NCBI RefSeq assembly: GCF_014303395.1
Contig: NZ_CP060298.1
Coordinates: 1,550,001 to 1,614,000, forward strand
Direction of reading: 5' to 3'
From: Nakamurella sp. PAMC28650
GTDB taxonomy: Bacteria > Actinomycetota > Actinomycetes > Mycobacteriales > Nakamurellaceae
DNA length: 64,000 nt
Shown here: positions 8,881 through 17,595 of the stretch, one piece after another
How the letters are laid out: each line of letters begins with the position of its first letter
Numbering within the stretch: position 1 is the first letter of the stretch
The notes under the pieces: generated by a model
Told to the model about the DNA's origin: nothing
Database searches by the model: none
Seen by the model: only the letters and a program-made list of their open reading frames with translations
Program-made: the position numbers and the translations under genes

Positions 8881-9952
8881 CGACCGTCGGGCCCCAGTGG
8901 GTGTGCCGGGAGCGCGAAAGCGTTCCCGGCACAGCGATCTGTGGTTGTTCATCCTCAAACGACTGGGCATCGGCGTCCTGCTGATACTGGGCGTCACGCT
9001 GATCTCGTTCGTCCTGACCCAGTTGGTCCCCGGCGATCCGGCTGCGGCCAACCTCGGCCAGCGGGCCGTGGAGGATCCGGCCGCCGTGGTGGCGTTCCGG
9101 CAGAAGTACGGCCTGGACAAGCCGCTGCCGATCCAATTCCTGACCTACATCTGGAATGTGCTGCACGGTGATCTCGGGCTGTCCCAGCAGAGTCACCGCC
9201 CCGTCGGCACCGATCTGGCGGAGTACGTGCCGGCCACATTCGAGCTGGCCATCTTCGCCATTGCGCTCTCGCTCCTGATCGGCGTCACCCTCGGCATTCT
9301 CGCGGCGGTGACCAGGGATCGCTGGCCCGACCAGGTGCTCCGCGTCGTCAGTCTGGGCGGCGTGTCGATGCCGACCTTCTGGATTGCCCTGATGGCCTTC
9401 TACCTGCTGTTCTTCAAGTGGGGAATACTGCCGGGTGGCGGTCGGCTGGATCCCACCGAGACGGCGCCCGCGCACATCACCGGGATGTACACGATCGATG
9501 CTCTCCTGCACGGACAGTGGGCCCTGTTCGGATCGGCGCTCTACCACCTGGTGCTCCCGGGGCTGGTGCTGGCCACCTACACGATCGGTCTGCTGCTGCG
9601 TTTCACCAGAGCCTCTGTGCTGGAGATCCTGGGCAACGACTACGTGAGGGCCGCCAGGGCCAAGGGTCTGCCGGAACGGGTGGTGGTGATGCGGCACGTG
9701 CTGCGTCCTGCGCTGGTGTCGATCATCACCGTCGCCGGGGTGGCCTTCGGGAGCCTGCTGTCCGGTGCCGTGCTCGTCGAGAACATCTTCTCCTGGCCGG
9801 GTCTGGGCCAATATGCCTACCTGAGTGCGATCAACCTCGACCTTCCGGCGATCCTGGGGGTCTCCCTCGTGGTGGCGGTGGTCTACATCGCGCTGAATCT
9901 CCTGGTCGACGTCCTGTACGGCGTCATCGACCCCAGGATCAGGCTCTCGTGA
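8867..9952 (+). CDS. ABC transporter permease, DppB type
   Basis: First inner-membrane channel subunit of the importer; 361 residues with about six membrane segments. The N-terminal FILKRLGIGVLLILGVTLISF helix and the EAA-like loop DYVRAARAKGLPERVVVMRHVLRPALV near residue 255 are typical of DppB/OppB. The proposed GTG start overlaps the end of the substrate-binding gene by 14 bp, implying translational coupling. It pairs with the DppC-type permease that overlaps its stop codon. Confidence 0.93.
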   Translation: MSSVSDRRAPVGVPGARKRSRHSDLWLFILKRLGIGVLLILGVTLISFVLTQLVPGDPAAANLGQRAVEDPAAVVAFRQKYGLDKPLPIQFLTYIWNVLHGDLGLSQQSHRPVGTDLAEYVPATFELAIFAIALSLLIGVTLGILAAVTRDRWPDQVLRVVSLGGVSMPTFWIALMAFYLLFFKWGILPGGGRLDPTETAPAHITGMYTIDALLHGQWALFGSALYHLVLPGLVLATYTIGLLLRFTRASVLEILGNDYVRAARAKGLPERVVVMRHVLRPALVSIITVAGVAFGSLLSGAVLVENIFSWPGLGQYAYLSAINLDLPAILGVSLVVAVVYIALNLLVDVLYGVIDPRIRLS

Positions 9953-10887
9953 TCACTCCCGAACCGGCCTTCGGGGTCGACTTCGCCGTCGTCGAGGTCG
10001 GTGTCGACGGCAGCCACCGGCCATCCGCACTCCCGCCCGAACTGCAGGCGGCGAAGCGACGTTCGTCATCGCCGTGGCGTCAGCCACTCGCGGTCATCGG
10101 GATGGCGGTGGTGCTGATCTGGATCGTGGTGGCGGTCTTCGCCCCGCTGATCGCGCCGTCCGATCCGCTGGCCCAGGATTTCGTGCAGCTCAAGGGACCG
10201 ACGGCCCAGCACTGGTTCGGCACCGACGAACTCGGCCGGGACGTACTGTCCAGAATCGTCTACGGGTCCCGTGTCTCGCTGCCGCTGGCGGTCCTGCTGG
10301 TGGTCGGCGCAATGCTGGTGGGCTCGATCGTCGGCTCTCTCGCCGGCTTCTTCGGCGGCTGGGTCGACGCCATCGGGATGCGACTGGCCGACATCGTGTT
10401 CGCCTTCCCCGGCATCATTCTCGCCATGGCGGTGACGGCGGCGCTCGGTCCGCAGTTGCGCAATGCCGTGCTGGCCGTGCTGATCGTGTCCTGGCCGGCC
10501 TACGCCCGCCTGATGCGTGGCCTGGTCCTGTCCGCACGCAGCAGCCAGTACGTGGTCGCCTCCAGGCTTCTCGGTGCGTCGTCGATGCGGGCGCTGCTGG
10601 TGGACATCCGGCCCAACGTGCTCGGACCGGTGCTGGTGATGGCCGCCCTGGATGTCGGCAACGCCGTGTTGCTGCTGTCCGGCCTCTCGTTCCTCGGCCT
10701 GGGTGCCCAGCCGCCCACGGCCGAGTGGGGTGCGATGGTCGCGGCCGGCGCCCAGAATTTCGACAAGTGGTGGATCGGGCTGTTTCCCGGCCTGGCCATC
10801 CTGACCGTCGTACTGGCCTTCAACTTCATCGGCGACTCGCTCCGGGATGCGCTGGATCCCCGCACGGCCAGAGCGATCAGGGGCTGA
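9949..10887 (+). CDS. ABC transporter permease, DppC type
   Basis: Second channel subunit; 312 residues. The GTG start at 9949 overlaps the upstream stop as GTGA; a longer upstream open frame is a shadow of the previous gene. Family features are the N-terminal membrane helix (AVIGMAVVLIWIVVAVFAPLI), the periplasmic HWFGTDELGRDVLSRIVYGSR motif and the cytoplasmic EAA-like loop (VASRLLGASSMRALLVDIRPNV). It acts with the DppB-type permease and the two ATPases downstream. Confidence 0.93.
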   Translation: MITPEPAFGVDFAVVEVGVDGSHRPSALPPELQAAKRRSSSPWRQPLAVIGMAVVLIWIVVAVFAPLIAPSDPLAQDFVQLKGPTAQHWFGTDELGRDVLSRIVYGSRVSLPLAVLLVVGAMLVGSIVGSLAGFFGGWVDAIGMRLADIVFAFPGIILAMAVTAALGPQLRNAVLAVLIVSWPAYARLMRGLVLSARSSQYVVASRLLGASSMRALLVDIRPNVLGPVLVMAALDVGNAVLLLSGLSFLGLGAQPPTAEWGAMVAAGAQNFDKWWIGLFPGLAILTVVLAFNFIGDSLRDALDPRTARAIRG

Positions 10888-10893
10888 GACACA

Positions 10894-11898
10894 GTGGGTC
10901 CATTGCTGAGCATCGAGCACCTGAGCGTCGCCCTGAGTACCGGCCGGGGCTCGTTCAAGGCCGTCGACGACGTCTCCCTGGGCATCGGCACCGGCGAGAT
11001 CGTCGGCATCGCGGGCGAGAGCGGCAGCGGCAAGACGATGACCGCGCTGAGCCTGCTCGGACTGCTGCCGCACGGCGCCAGGACAGCCGGGTCCGCCCTT
11101 TTCGACGGCACCGACCTGCTGCGCTGCTCCCCGAAGCAGTTGCGCGACCTGCGGGGACGCCAGATCGCCATGGTGTTGCAGGATCCGGCGACCAGCCTGC
11201 ACCCGATCCTCACGGTCGAGCGCCAGCTGACCGAGCACATGCGGCACCACCTCGGCGTCGGCAAGGGCGAGGCCAGGACCAGGGCGATCGACCTGCTCGC
11301 GACCGCCCGCATCCCCGACCCGGAGCAGGCACTGGGGGCCTACCCCGGCCAGTTCTCCGGTGGCATGCGCCAACGGATCGCGATCGCGGTGGCGCTGGCC
11401 TGCGAGCCGCGGCTGCTGCTGGCGGACGAGCCGACCACCGCGCTCGACGTCACCGTGCAGGCGGGCATTCTCCGCCTGCTGCAACGCCTCCGAGTGGAAC
11501 GCGGGCTTGCCGTCATGATCATCACGCACGATCTCGGCGTGATGTCGGCGCTGGCCGATCGGGTGTGCGTGATGTACGCCGGTCGGTTGGCGGAGGTCGG
11601 GCCGCGGGCCGAAGTCCTCGCCCACCCGCGGCATCCCTACACCCGGGGCCTGCTCGACGCGCTGCCTCATCCCGAGGGCGGCGCTGCCGAGCTGCGGCCG
11701 ATCACCGGTAGTCCGCCGAGCCTGGGCCGGGTGCCCTCAGGCTGCCCGTTCCACCCGCGCTGCCCGCATGCTCTGACGAGCTGTGCCACCGACCGTCCCG
11801 AGCTGGTCGCCGTCACTCCCAACCATCTGCTGGCGTGCCCGGTGGATCCGCTGGTCGAGCCGGCCCGCGCCGAGATCTCCGCGGAGACTGCGGGATGA
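10894..11898 (+). CDS. ABC transporter ATP-binding protein, DppD type
   Basis: Energises the importer; 334 residues. Walker A is GESGSGKT (41-48), the signature is SGGMRQR, and Walker B is LLLADEPTTALD. The C-terminal Cys-containing segment GCPFHPRCPHAL is the oligopeptide-transporter-specific extension that in some relatives holds an iron-sulfur cluster. The gene starts six bases after the DppC stop with a GTG and its stop overlaps the next ATG, so the four transporter genes are tightly coupled. Confidence 0.94.
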   Translation: MGPLLSIEHLSVALSTGRGSFKAVDDVSLGIGTGEIVGIAGESGSGKTMTALSLLGLLPHGARTAGSALFDGTDLLRCSPKQLRDLRGRQIAMVLQDPATSLHPILTVERQLTEHMRHHLGVGKGEARTRAIDLLATARIPDPEQALGAYPGQFSGGMRQRIAIAVALACEPRLLLADEPTTALDVTVQAGILRLLQRLRVERGLAVMIITHDLGVMSALADRVCVMYAGRLAEVGPRAEVLAHPRHPYTRGLLDALPHPEGGAAELRPITGSPPSLGRVPSGCPFHPRCPHALTSCATDRPELVAVTPNHLLACPVDPLVEPARAEISAETAG

Positions 11899-12854
11899 CG
11901 GCGCTCGTCGAAGTCTCCGGCCTCTGCGTCGACTACGGCCGCGGCGGCGCGAGGGTCCGCGCCGTCGACGGCGTCGACCTGACGGTCGGTCCCGGTGAGA
12001 TCCTGGGTCTGGTGGGTGAATCCGGCTGTGGGAAGTCGACGCTCGGCCGTGCGATCGTCGGCCTGGAACCCGCCGCAGAAGGCAGGGTGACGTTCGCCGG
12101 AGCCGGTGTCGCCCCGCTCGGCCGTCGCAAACGCCCTGACTCGCTGCGCAAGCTGCAGATGGTTTTCCAGGACCCGTACTCCTCGCTCAATCCACGGCGG
12201 TCGGTCGGCGCCCTGATCGCTGACGGAGTCGTCCTGGGCGGAGGAACGAAACAGGCTGCGGCCCAGCGTGTCGTCGAGCTCCTGGACCGGGTCGGACTGC
12301 CCGCTGACGCCGCCGAGAAGTATCCACACGAGTTCAGCGGCGGCCAGCGGCAGCGGATCGCCATCGCCCGGACGCTGGCCGCAGACCCGGCCGCTCTGGT
12401 GGCGGACGAGCCGATCAGTGCACTGGACGCGTCGGCGCAGGCCCAGGTGGCCAACCTGCTCGGGGATCTGGTCCGGCAGACGGGTCTGGCGCTGGTCTTC
12501 ATCTCGCACGACCTGTCGGTGGTGCGGCAGATCGCCGACCGGGTGGCCGTGATGTACCTCGGCCGCATCATCGAGATCGGAGCCACCGAAAGGGTCTGGG
12601 CGGATCCGGTGCATCCCTACACGCAGGCGCTGATCTCGGCGATTCCGAGGGCCGACGGGGCCGGCATCCTGCCGATCGATCTGCCCGGCGACGTACCGGA
12701 CCCGGCCGCCCCGCCCACCGGGTGTCGGTTCCACCCGCGTTGCCCGATCGCCGAGGATCGATGCAGGGTGGCGGATCCCCGGCCGGTGTTCGTCGACGAG
12801 CGGGAGGTGGCCTGCCTGGTTCGCGCGCCGGCAGCCGCCGGCTTGGTGCGTTGA
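11895..12854 (+). CDS. ABC transporter ATP-binding protein, DppF type
   Basis: Second nucleotide-binding subunit; 319 residues from the ATG at 11895 (ATGA overlap with the previous stop). Walker A GESGCGKST (41-49), signature SGGQRQR, Walker B LVADEPISALD, and the oligopeptide-type C-terminus GCRFHPRCPIAEDRC are all present. DppD and DppF form a heterodimer on the two permeases. This completes a full importer of SBP, two permeases and two ATPases. Confidence 0.94.
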   Translation: MTALVEVSGLCVDYGRGGARVRAVDGVDLTVGPGEILGLVGESGCGKSTLGRAIVGLEPAAEGRVTFAGAGVAPLGRRKRPDSLRKLQMVFQDPYSSLNPRRSVGALIADGVVLGGGTKQAAAQRVVELLDRVGLPADAAEKYPHEFSGGQRQRIAIARTLAADPAALVADEPISALDASAQAQVANLLGDLVRQTGLALVFISHDLSVVRQIADRVAVMYLGRIIEIGATERVWADPVHPYTQALISAIPRADGAGILPIDLPGDVPDPAAPPTGCRFHPRCPIAEDRCRVADPRPVFVDEREVACLVRAPAAAGLVR

Positions 12855-12908
12855 GGATCTGAATGCGGTGTGGAACCGTCCTGGCTACCAGAGAGAAGGA
12901 GCACCATC

Positions 12909-14144
12909 GTGTGGTTGGTCAACGCCAATGTCGTCGATGTCCTGAACGGCGAGAAATTGCTCGACCGGGCCGTGCACATCGGTCACGACGGACGCATCGC
13001 CGAGGTCGCGTCGGCGCCTCCGGTCGGCGAGAGCGATGGCGAGGTCATCGATGTCGCCGGCCGTTGGCTGCTACCGGGCCTGATCTCCTGCCACACCCAC
13101 CTGTCCGTGGTGTTCCCCTTCTCCGAGACCGACGAGAACGAGGACCCGGCGATCACCGCCTACCGCTCCGCGACCAGGGCCCACCAGGCCCTGCAGGCGG
13201 GTATCACCACGATTCGATGCGTGCACGAGCAGAACCGGGCCGATCTCTCGCTGCGGCGGGCGGCGGCCCGCGGATGGATCAAGGTGCCCAGGATCCGCGG
13301 CGCGGGACGTGCCATCTCCACGGTCGGTGGCCACGGTGAGGGCTCCGCCACGGCGTATGCGACCGGTGAGGAGGAGTTCTACCGGGCGGCCGCAGCCGAG
13401 ATCGAGGCCGGCGCCGACCATGTCAAGATCTTCATCAATGGCGGGCTGGCCAAGGCGGGCGAGCACTACGACGCGCAGGAGATGCAGGACGGCGAGATCC
13501 GCGGTGCGGTGCGGGCGGCCAACGACCGCGACAAGTACGTCGTCGCGCATTCCGGTGACTCGGTCGCGATCCGACAGGCGCTGGCCCAGGGCGTCACCTC
13601 GTTCGAACATGCCTACCGTCTCGACGAGGACACCGCCCGGATGCTGGTCGGACCGGATCTCTTCCTGACCCCGACGCTGTGCGTCACGCGCAGCGAATCC
13701 TGGATGCGGGCCAACCACTTCCAGGAGCACTCCATCCAGCAGGCGCTGGCGGCCGCCGACGACCACCTGCTCAGCATCCAGCGCGCCATCCGGGCCGGTG
13801 TCACCCTGGTCAACGGGACCGACTACCCACCGGGTGATCTCGTGGACGGGGTCCCGGCCGCGGTGCACGAGATGCTGCTGATGGCCGACGCAGGGCTGAC
13901 GCCACTGCAGGCGCTGCAGTCGATCTCCAGCCACGCGGCGCGGTTGCTCCGGATCGACGACCACGTGGGTCAGGTCCGTCCCGGTTACGTCGGCGACCTC
14001 GTCGCCGTCGACCGGGATCCGCTCCAGGACCTCGACGCGCTGCGGAACATCTCGCTCGTGATCCAGGGCGGCCAGGTGGTACGCGGCAGCACGGTGGCCG
14101 GTGCCGGTGCCGGTGCCGGTGCCGGTGTCGGCGGTGCGGCGTGA
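12909..14144 (+). CDS. Amidohydrolase-superfamily protein (metal-dependent hydrolase)
   Basis: 411 residues from the GTG at 12909, chosen because AAGGAG lies seven bases upstream. The superfamily metal motif HxH is seen as CHTHL (His62, His64), with later His in VVAHSGDS and FEHAYR and the catalytic-type Asp in NGTDYPPGD. The fold and motif order resemble imidazolonepropionase/prolidase-like amidohydrolases, which hydrolyse cyclic or linear amides at a mono- or binuclear metal. It directly follows the ABC importer, so it may act on the imported compound or a product. The C-terminus ends in a Gly/Ala repeat encoded by five copies of GCCGGT. The exact substrate is unknown. Confidence 0.85.
   Translation: MWLVNANVVDVLNGEKLLDRAVHIGHDGRIAEVASAPPVGESDGEVIDVAGRWLLPGLISCHTHLSVVFPFSETDENEDPAITAYRSATRAHQALQAGITTIRCVHEQNRADLSLRRAAARGWIKVPRIRGAGRAISTVGGHGEGSATAYATGEEEFYRAAAAEIEAGADHVKIFINGGLAKAGEHYDAQEMQDGEIRGAVRAANDRDKYVVAHSGDSVAIRQALAQGVTSFEHAYRLDEDTARMLVGPDLFLTPTLCVTRSESWMRANHFQEHSIQQALAAADDHLLSIQRAIRAGVTLVNGTDYPPGDLVDGVPAAVHEMLLMADAGLTPLQALQSISSHAARLLRIDDHVGQVRPGYVGDLVAVDRDPLQDLDALRNISLVIQGGQVVRGSTVAGAGAGAGAGVGGAA
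14097..14126 (+). repeat. Hexanucleotide GCCGGT repeat, five copies
   Basis: Five perfect copies of GCCGGT at the 3' end of the amidohydrolase gene encode an alternating Ala-Gly tail. The tract is a multiple of three, so slippage would change tail length without a frameshift. Confidence 0.9.
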
Positions 14145-14581
14145 GGCCGTCCACCCCACCGCCCGCTCCGACCCGGTACCGCGACGGCACCAGTTGGGAG
14201 GCCTGGGCCGGCTACAGCAGGGCCGCCAGAGCAGGAACCTTCATCTCGGTCAGCGGCACCACCGCACCGCAGGGCGCGGAACGCTTTCCGGGTGACACCT
14301 ACGGCCAGACGGCCGCGGCACTACGACGGGTGATCGAGGCGGTCGAGGCGTTGGGCGGCGTCGACTCCGACATCACCCGCACCCGGATCCTGTTGGTCCC
14401 CGGCGCCGATGTCGATGCCGCATCCCGGGCCCACCGTGAGATCCTCGGCCATGTCGCACCGGCCAATTCGCTCTATTTCGTGGCGGGGCTCGTCGGTGAG
14501 GGACTGCTCGTCGAGGTGGAGGCCGACGCCGTGCTGGCTCCCGGTATGGCGGTCTCCGAAGATCAGGCTGTTCCCGGATGA
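14141..14581 (+). CDS. RidA/YjgF/UK114-family protein
   Basis: 146 residues; the GTG start overlaps the amidohydrolase stop. RidA proteins hydrolyse reactive enamines/imines or, in catabolic operons, act on aminoacrylate-like intermediates. Visible family features are FISVSGTTAPQG, the DTYGQTAAALRRVIEAVEALGG helix, DITRTRILLV and the C-terminal GLLVEVEADAV. The Arg in the TRTRILL strand corresponds to the usual substrate-binding Arg. Next to a flavin monooxygenase-like gene this recalls the RutA/RutC pairing of pyrimidine ring opening, but that is analogy only. Confidence 0.88.
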   Translation: MRPSTPPPAPTRYRDGTSWEAWAGYSRAARAGTFISVSGTTAPQGAERFPGDTYGQTAAALRRVIEAVEALGGVDSDITRTRILLVPGADVDAASRAHREILGHVAPANSLYFVAGLVGEGLLVEVEADAVLAPGMAVSEDQAVPG

Positions 14582-15642
14582 TGTGGTCGCTGCGGCTGAA
14601 CAACGACCTCCCCGCCCATGATCTGCTCGAGATCGCACTCCTGGCCGAAGAACTCGGATGCGACCAGCTCTGGGTGTCCAACGACCTGTACCTGCGGTCG
14701 GCGCCCGTGCTGATCAGCACCCTCGCTGCCCGGACCTCCCGGATCAGACTCGGGATCGCGATCATGAATCCCTACTCGGTGCACGTGGCCGAGCTTGCGA
14801 TGATGGCCGCCACACTGGCCGAGGTGTCGGGTGGCCGGTTCCTGCTGGGGGTCGGGGCCGGCTCCGAAGAGTTTCTCGGGTGGGCGGGGTTGGCGCGTCC
14901 GCAGCCGCTGCGAAACACCGCGTATGCGGTGGCCGCCCTGCGTCGCCTGCTCGGCCACCCGGACGTCCTCGACACCGATCTGCCACCGTGGTTCGGTGAT
15001 CACAGCGTCCTGCGTTTTGCGCAGTACGGGCCGGTTCCGGTCTACGTCGGCGGAATGGCACCGAAGATGCTGGGCATGGCCGGGCGGCTGGCCGACGGGG
15101 CGTTGCCCCTGCTCTATCCGCCGGAGCACTTCGTGACGGCGCGGGCGCAGGTGTACGCGGGTTTGCAGGAGGCGGGGCGCGACCCGGCGGAGTTCGACCT
15201 CCCGGCCTGCATCTGGGTATCTCTGTCGGACAACGCATCCGCCGGGCGGGCGGCACTGGCGGAGAAGCTGGCCTACTACGGCCCGTCGATCTCTCCGTAC
15301 CTGCTGGCCGAGGTCGGTCTCCGCCCGGAGGACTTCCTCCCGGCGGCGGCCCTGGCCCAGCGCGGCCGCGGTGCGGAGGCCGCGGCGCTGATCGAGGATC
15401 GGATGCTGGTGCTCGGAATCGCCGGTGATCAGGAGGATGTCGTCGATCGGTGTCGCTCGCTCCAGGCGTTGGGGGCCGAACACCTGTCGTTCGGCCCACC
15501 GCTGGGTCCAGATCCGCTCGAGGCGGTGCGGATCCTGGGGGAAGCCGTGATGCCGGCGCTCGAGACCCCCAGGGTGACAGAGGGTTCGGTCGCTGCCGAG
15601 TCCGGCTGCGGCGCCACGACGACGGCGGGAGCCAAGTGCTGA
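14578..15642 (+). CDS. Luciferase-like (LLM class) flavin-dependent oxidoreductase
   Basis: 354 residues with an ATGA overlap to the RidA gene. It has the TIM-barrel pattern of bacterial luciferase and F420-dependent methylene-H4MPT reductase relatives: LLEIALLAEELGCDQLWVSND, TSRIRLGIAIMNPYSVHVAELAMM and GRFLLGVGAGSEEFLGWAG. Such enzymes use FMNH2 or F420H2 for oxygenation or reduction, often opening N-heterocycles. The cofactor cannot be settled by eye. A second LLM gene follows at 16467; no flavin reductase partner is seen nearby. The last 20 residues are a low-complexity tail. Confidence 0.88.
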   Translation: MMWSLRLNNDLPAHDLLEIALLAEELGCDQLWVSNDLYLRSAPVLISTLAARTSRIRLGIAIMNPYSVHVAELAMMAATLAEVSGGRFLLGVGAGSEEFLGWAGLARPQPLRNTAYAVAALRRLLGHPDVLDTDLPPWFGDHSVLRFAQYGPVPVYVGGMAPKMLGMAGRLADGALPLLYPPEHFVTARAQVYAGLQEAGRDPAEFDLPACIWVSLSDNASAGRAALAEKLAYYGPSISPYLLAEVGLRPEDFLPAAALAQRGRGAEAAALIEDRMLVLGIAGDQEDVVDRCRSLQALGAEHLSFGPPLGPDPLEAVRILGEAVMPALETPRVTEGSVAAESGCGATTTAGAKC

Positions 15643-16073
15643 TGGCAGAACAGGTGTGGAGCGTCGACCAGGAGGCAGTCTGGGCTGCCACTCAGGAGGT
15701 CTATCACGGTTTCCTGGCCGCAGATCGTCCACGGATCGACGCGAACCTCCACCCGGACGGGACGTTCTGGGATTCCGAGGAGGCCGAGATGATCTGCGGT
15801 AGGGCCGAACTCGATGCCGCACGTGATCGACGTCCTGGGTCCGGTGACGCGCCGACGGTGGTGGCCCTGGACGCCGTCGACCCGGTGGTCGATGTGTGGG
15901 GTGACACCGCACTGGCTCGTCACTGGCTGACCGTCCGTTTCGCCGGCGACGCCCTGCCGCCCGAAAGCGTGCGGGTCACTGCGGTCTGGCGACGCCAGGG
16001 TGGGCGGTGGTTGGCCGTGCACAACCACGAGGACGTCCGTAGCAGTCCGCGCCGGCCGGCGGGGCAGTCATGA
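15642..16073 (+). CDS. SnoaL/NTF2-like protein
   Basis: 143 residues starting at an ATG that overlaps the preceding TGA (TGATG). The sequence begins VWAATQEVYHGFLAADRPRIDANLHPDGTFWDSEEAEM and ends with an ITAVWRRQGGRWLAVHNHED strand pair, the pattern of DUF4440/SnoaL-like alpha+beta barrel proteins. These are small pocket proteins used as cyclases, isomerases or hydrolases, or with no catalytic role. Its tight coupling places it in the catabolic run; the reaction is unknown. Confidence 0.75.
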   Translation: MAEQVWSVDQEAVWAATQEVYHGFLAADRPRIDANLHPDGTFWDSEEAEMICGRAELDAARDRRPGSGDAPTVVALDAVDPVVDVWGDTALARHWLTVRFAGDALPPESVRVTAVWRRQGGRWLAVHNHEDVRSSPRRPAGQS

Positions 16074-16077
16074 ACAC

Positions 16078-16130
16078 GGGGCAGCGATGAAAACGTGGCA
16101 GCGATGAAGCCGGGCCGGCGATGAAGAACG
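16078..16130 (+). repeat. Imperfect tandem repeat around GCAGCGATGAA (three units)
   Basis: Three units of about 17-18 bp, each containing (G/C)CGATGAA, lie between the SnoaL-like stop and the next gene. Each unit supplies an ATG, so the correct start of the following gene is uncertain. Confidence 0.55.
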
Positions 16131-16459
16131 GGGCGGACGAGCCCGGACGGCCGATGGAACTGTTCGATCTTCGAGTCACGGTGGAGCGGATCGAGGGACG
16201 CTCGGTCTGTGGGCTCGAGGTCGGTGACTACTTCGATCTCGATCATTCCTCGCAACTGAGAATACCGGCGGGCAAGCATTTCTGCGTCTTCGCGCTGCAG
16301 TCGGCGCTGCCCTTCCTGGCGGCCAAGCAGCGGCAGCTACCGGCTGACGACTGGCTCGAGACCGACTCGCTGATCAGCTGTCCCGACCCGGACGAACGGC
16401 TCGTCATGCGCATCGAGCGCACGCGGGTACGCACGATGGACGCCGGCGACCTGACGTGA
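16121..16459 (+). CDS. TIGR04076-like small protein
   Basis: 112 residues from the ATG at 16121; an in-frame ATG at 16154 (MELFDLRVTV) is an equally good start because neither has a clear ribosome binding site. The body (VTVERIEGRSVCGLEVGDYFDL, then PAGKHFCVFALQSALPFLAAKQRQL, then SCPDPDERLVMRIERTR) resembles the uncharacterised TIGR04076 family, in which two Cys and a CPDP motif recur. Here Cys residues are present in SVCGL, KHFCVF and ISCPDP, so metal binding is possible. It sits between two LLM flavoenzyme genes, suggesting a helper role in the same pathway. Confidence 0.6.
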   Translation: MKNGADEPGRPMELFDLRVTVERIEGRSVCGLEVGDYFDLDHSSQLRIPAGKHFCVFALQSALPFLAAKQRQLPADDWLETDSLISCPDPDERLVMRIERTRVRTMDAGDLT

Positions 16460-16466
16460 CCGGCGC

Positions 16467-17486
16467 GTGGTGGTGACCGGATCGGTCCGGCCGGTGGAGA
16501 TCGGGCTGGGACTCCAGAGCGACAAGGCGATCGGCAGGTATGCGCAGCTGGCCGTACTTGCCGAGGAGTACGACTTCGACGTCATCAGCGTGTTCGGCGA
16601 CCTGCTGTTCCAGCCGCCGATCGTGCCGCTGCTGGAGATGGCGGCAGCCACCCGCCGCGTACGGTTGGGCGCCGCCTGCTGGAATCCGTTCACACTGCAC
16701 CCCTACGAGATCGCCGGACAGCTGCTGGCGCTCGATGCGGCGTCGGGTGGACGGGCCTACCTCGGGCTGGCCCGCGGAACATGGTTGGGCAGCATCGGTC
16801 TCACCCAGCCCCGCCCGATCCGGCACATCGAGGAGGCGGTCTCGGTGATTCGCGCGCTGGTCACCGGCGACGACTCCGGGAGGCAGGGGTCGGTGTTCTC
16901 GCTGGCCGCCGGCACCCGCCTGCGCTATCGGACCGGCGGTCATGAGCCCAGGGTGCTGATCGGCACCTGGGGAGCCAGGATGGCAGAGGTCGCGGGACGG
17001 ATTGCCGACGAGGTCAAGATCGGCGGAACGGCAAACCCGGCGATGGTCGACGTCATGATCCAACGGATCTCACCCGGCCTGCAGTCGGCCGGGCGACCCG
17101 CGCGCGCGGTCGGGGTGGTCGTGGGGGCGGTGACAGTGGTGGACCGGGACGGCGCACTGGCCAGGGCGAAGGCCAGGTCAGAGGTGGCCATGTACCTGGA
17201 CGTGGTGGCCGACCTCGATCCGACCGTCACGGTCGAGCCGGAGCTGATCACCGAGATCAGGACGCTGGTCGCACTCGGGAAGCATGACGAGGCAGGCCGT
17301 CTCGTCCCGGACGAGGTTCTCGATCTGTTCGCCTTCTCCGGTACACCCGATCAGGTCGCCGCGCAGGCCCAGGCCCTGATCGACGCCGGGGCGAGTCGGG
17401 TCGAGTTCGGAACCCCGCTCGGACTCACCGACCAGCTCGGGATCGAGTTGCTCGGCCGGGAAGTGCTTCCGCTTCTCCGGCGCTGA
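16467..17486 (+). CDS. Second luciferase-like (LLM class) flavin-dependent oxidoreductase
   Basis: 339 residues from a GTG at 16467, seven bases after the previous stop. Motifs are those of the F420/FMN-dependent barrel family: GRYAQLAVLAEEYDFDVISVFGD, TRRVRLGAACWNPFTLHPYEIAGQLLAL, SGGRAYLGLARGTWLGSIGL and the C-terminal FSGTPDQVAAQAQALIDAGASRVEFGTPLG. It is clearly a paralogue of the protein at 14578, with a similar order of motifs but much divergence. The two may form a heterodimer, as luciferase alpha and beta do, or catalyse successive steps. It is the last gene of the run and is followed by a strong hairpin. Confidence 0.88.
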   Translation: MVVTGSVRPVEIGLGLQSDKAIGRYAQLAVLAEEYDFDVISVFGDLLFQPPIVPLLEMAAATRRVRLGAACWNPFTLHPYEIAGQLLALDAASGGRAYLGLARGTWLGSIGLTQPRPIRHIEEAVSVIRALVTGDDSGRQGSVFSLAAGTRLRYRTGGHEPRVLIGTWGARMAEVAGRIADEVKIGGTANPAMVDVMIQRISPGLQSAGRPARAVGVVVGAVTVVDRDGALARAKARSEVAMYLDVVADLDPTVTVEPELITEIRTLVALGKHDEAGRLVPDEVLDLFAFSGTPDQVAAQAQALIDAGASRVEFGTPLGLTDQLGIELLGREVLPLLRR

Positions 17487-17517
17487 CGGGTCAGGCGTCG
17501 GTGCCCCAGTAGCAGCA

Positions 17518-17561
17518 ACGTCCTGCAAAGTGATCGCGATAGCGATCACTTTGCAGGACGT
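17518..17561 (+). terminator. 20-bp perfect inverted repeat, bidirectional terminator
   Basis: Twenty bases (17518-17537) pair perfectly with 17542-17561 around a GATA loop. It lies between the convergent ends of the LLM gene and the metallo-beta-lactamase-fold gene. No T tract follows, as is usual in high-GC actinobacteria. It would work in both directions. Confidence 0.8.
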
Positions 17562-17591
17562 CAGCGGCGGCTGTGGCAGGACGTCAGCGGC
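17553..17591 (+). repeat. 16-bp direct repeat GCAGGACGTCAGCGGC, two copies
   Basis: Perfect copies at 17553-17568 and 17576-17591, a 23-bp period. The first overlaps the right arm of the terminator hairpin and the second ends just before the stop codon of the minus-strand gene. It probably arose by local duplication. Confidence 0.85.
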
Positions 17592-17595
17592 TGTG

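Noticed and set aside
10066-11670. Long minus-strand open frame of 534 codons opposite the DppC/DppD genes
   Set aside because: It lies antisense to clear transporter genes, is rich in His/Gln/Arg/Gly without a family pattern, and is typical of high-GC shadow frames.
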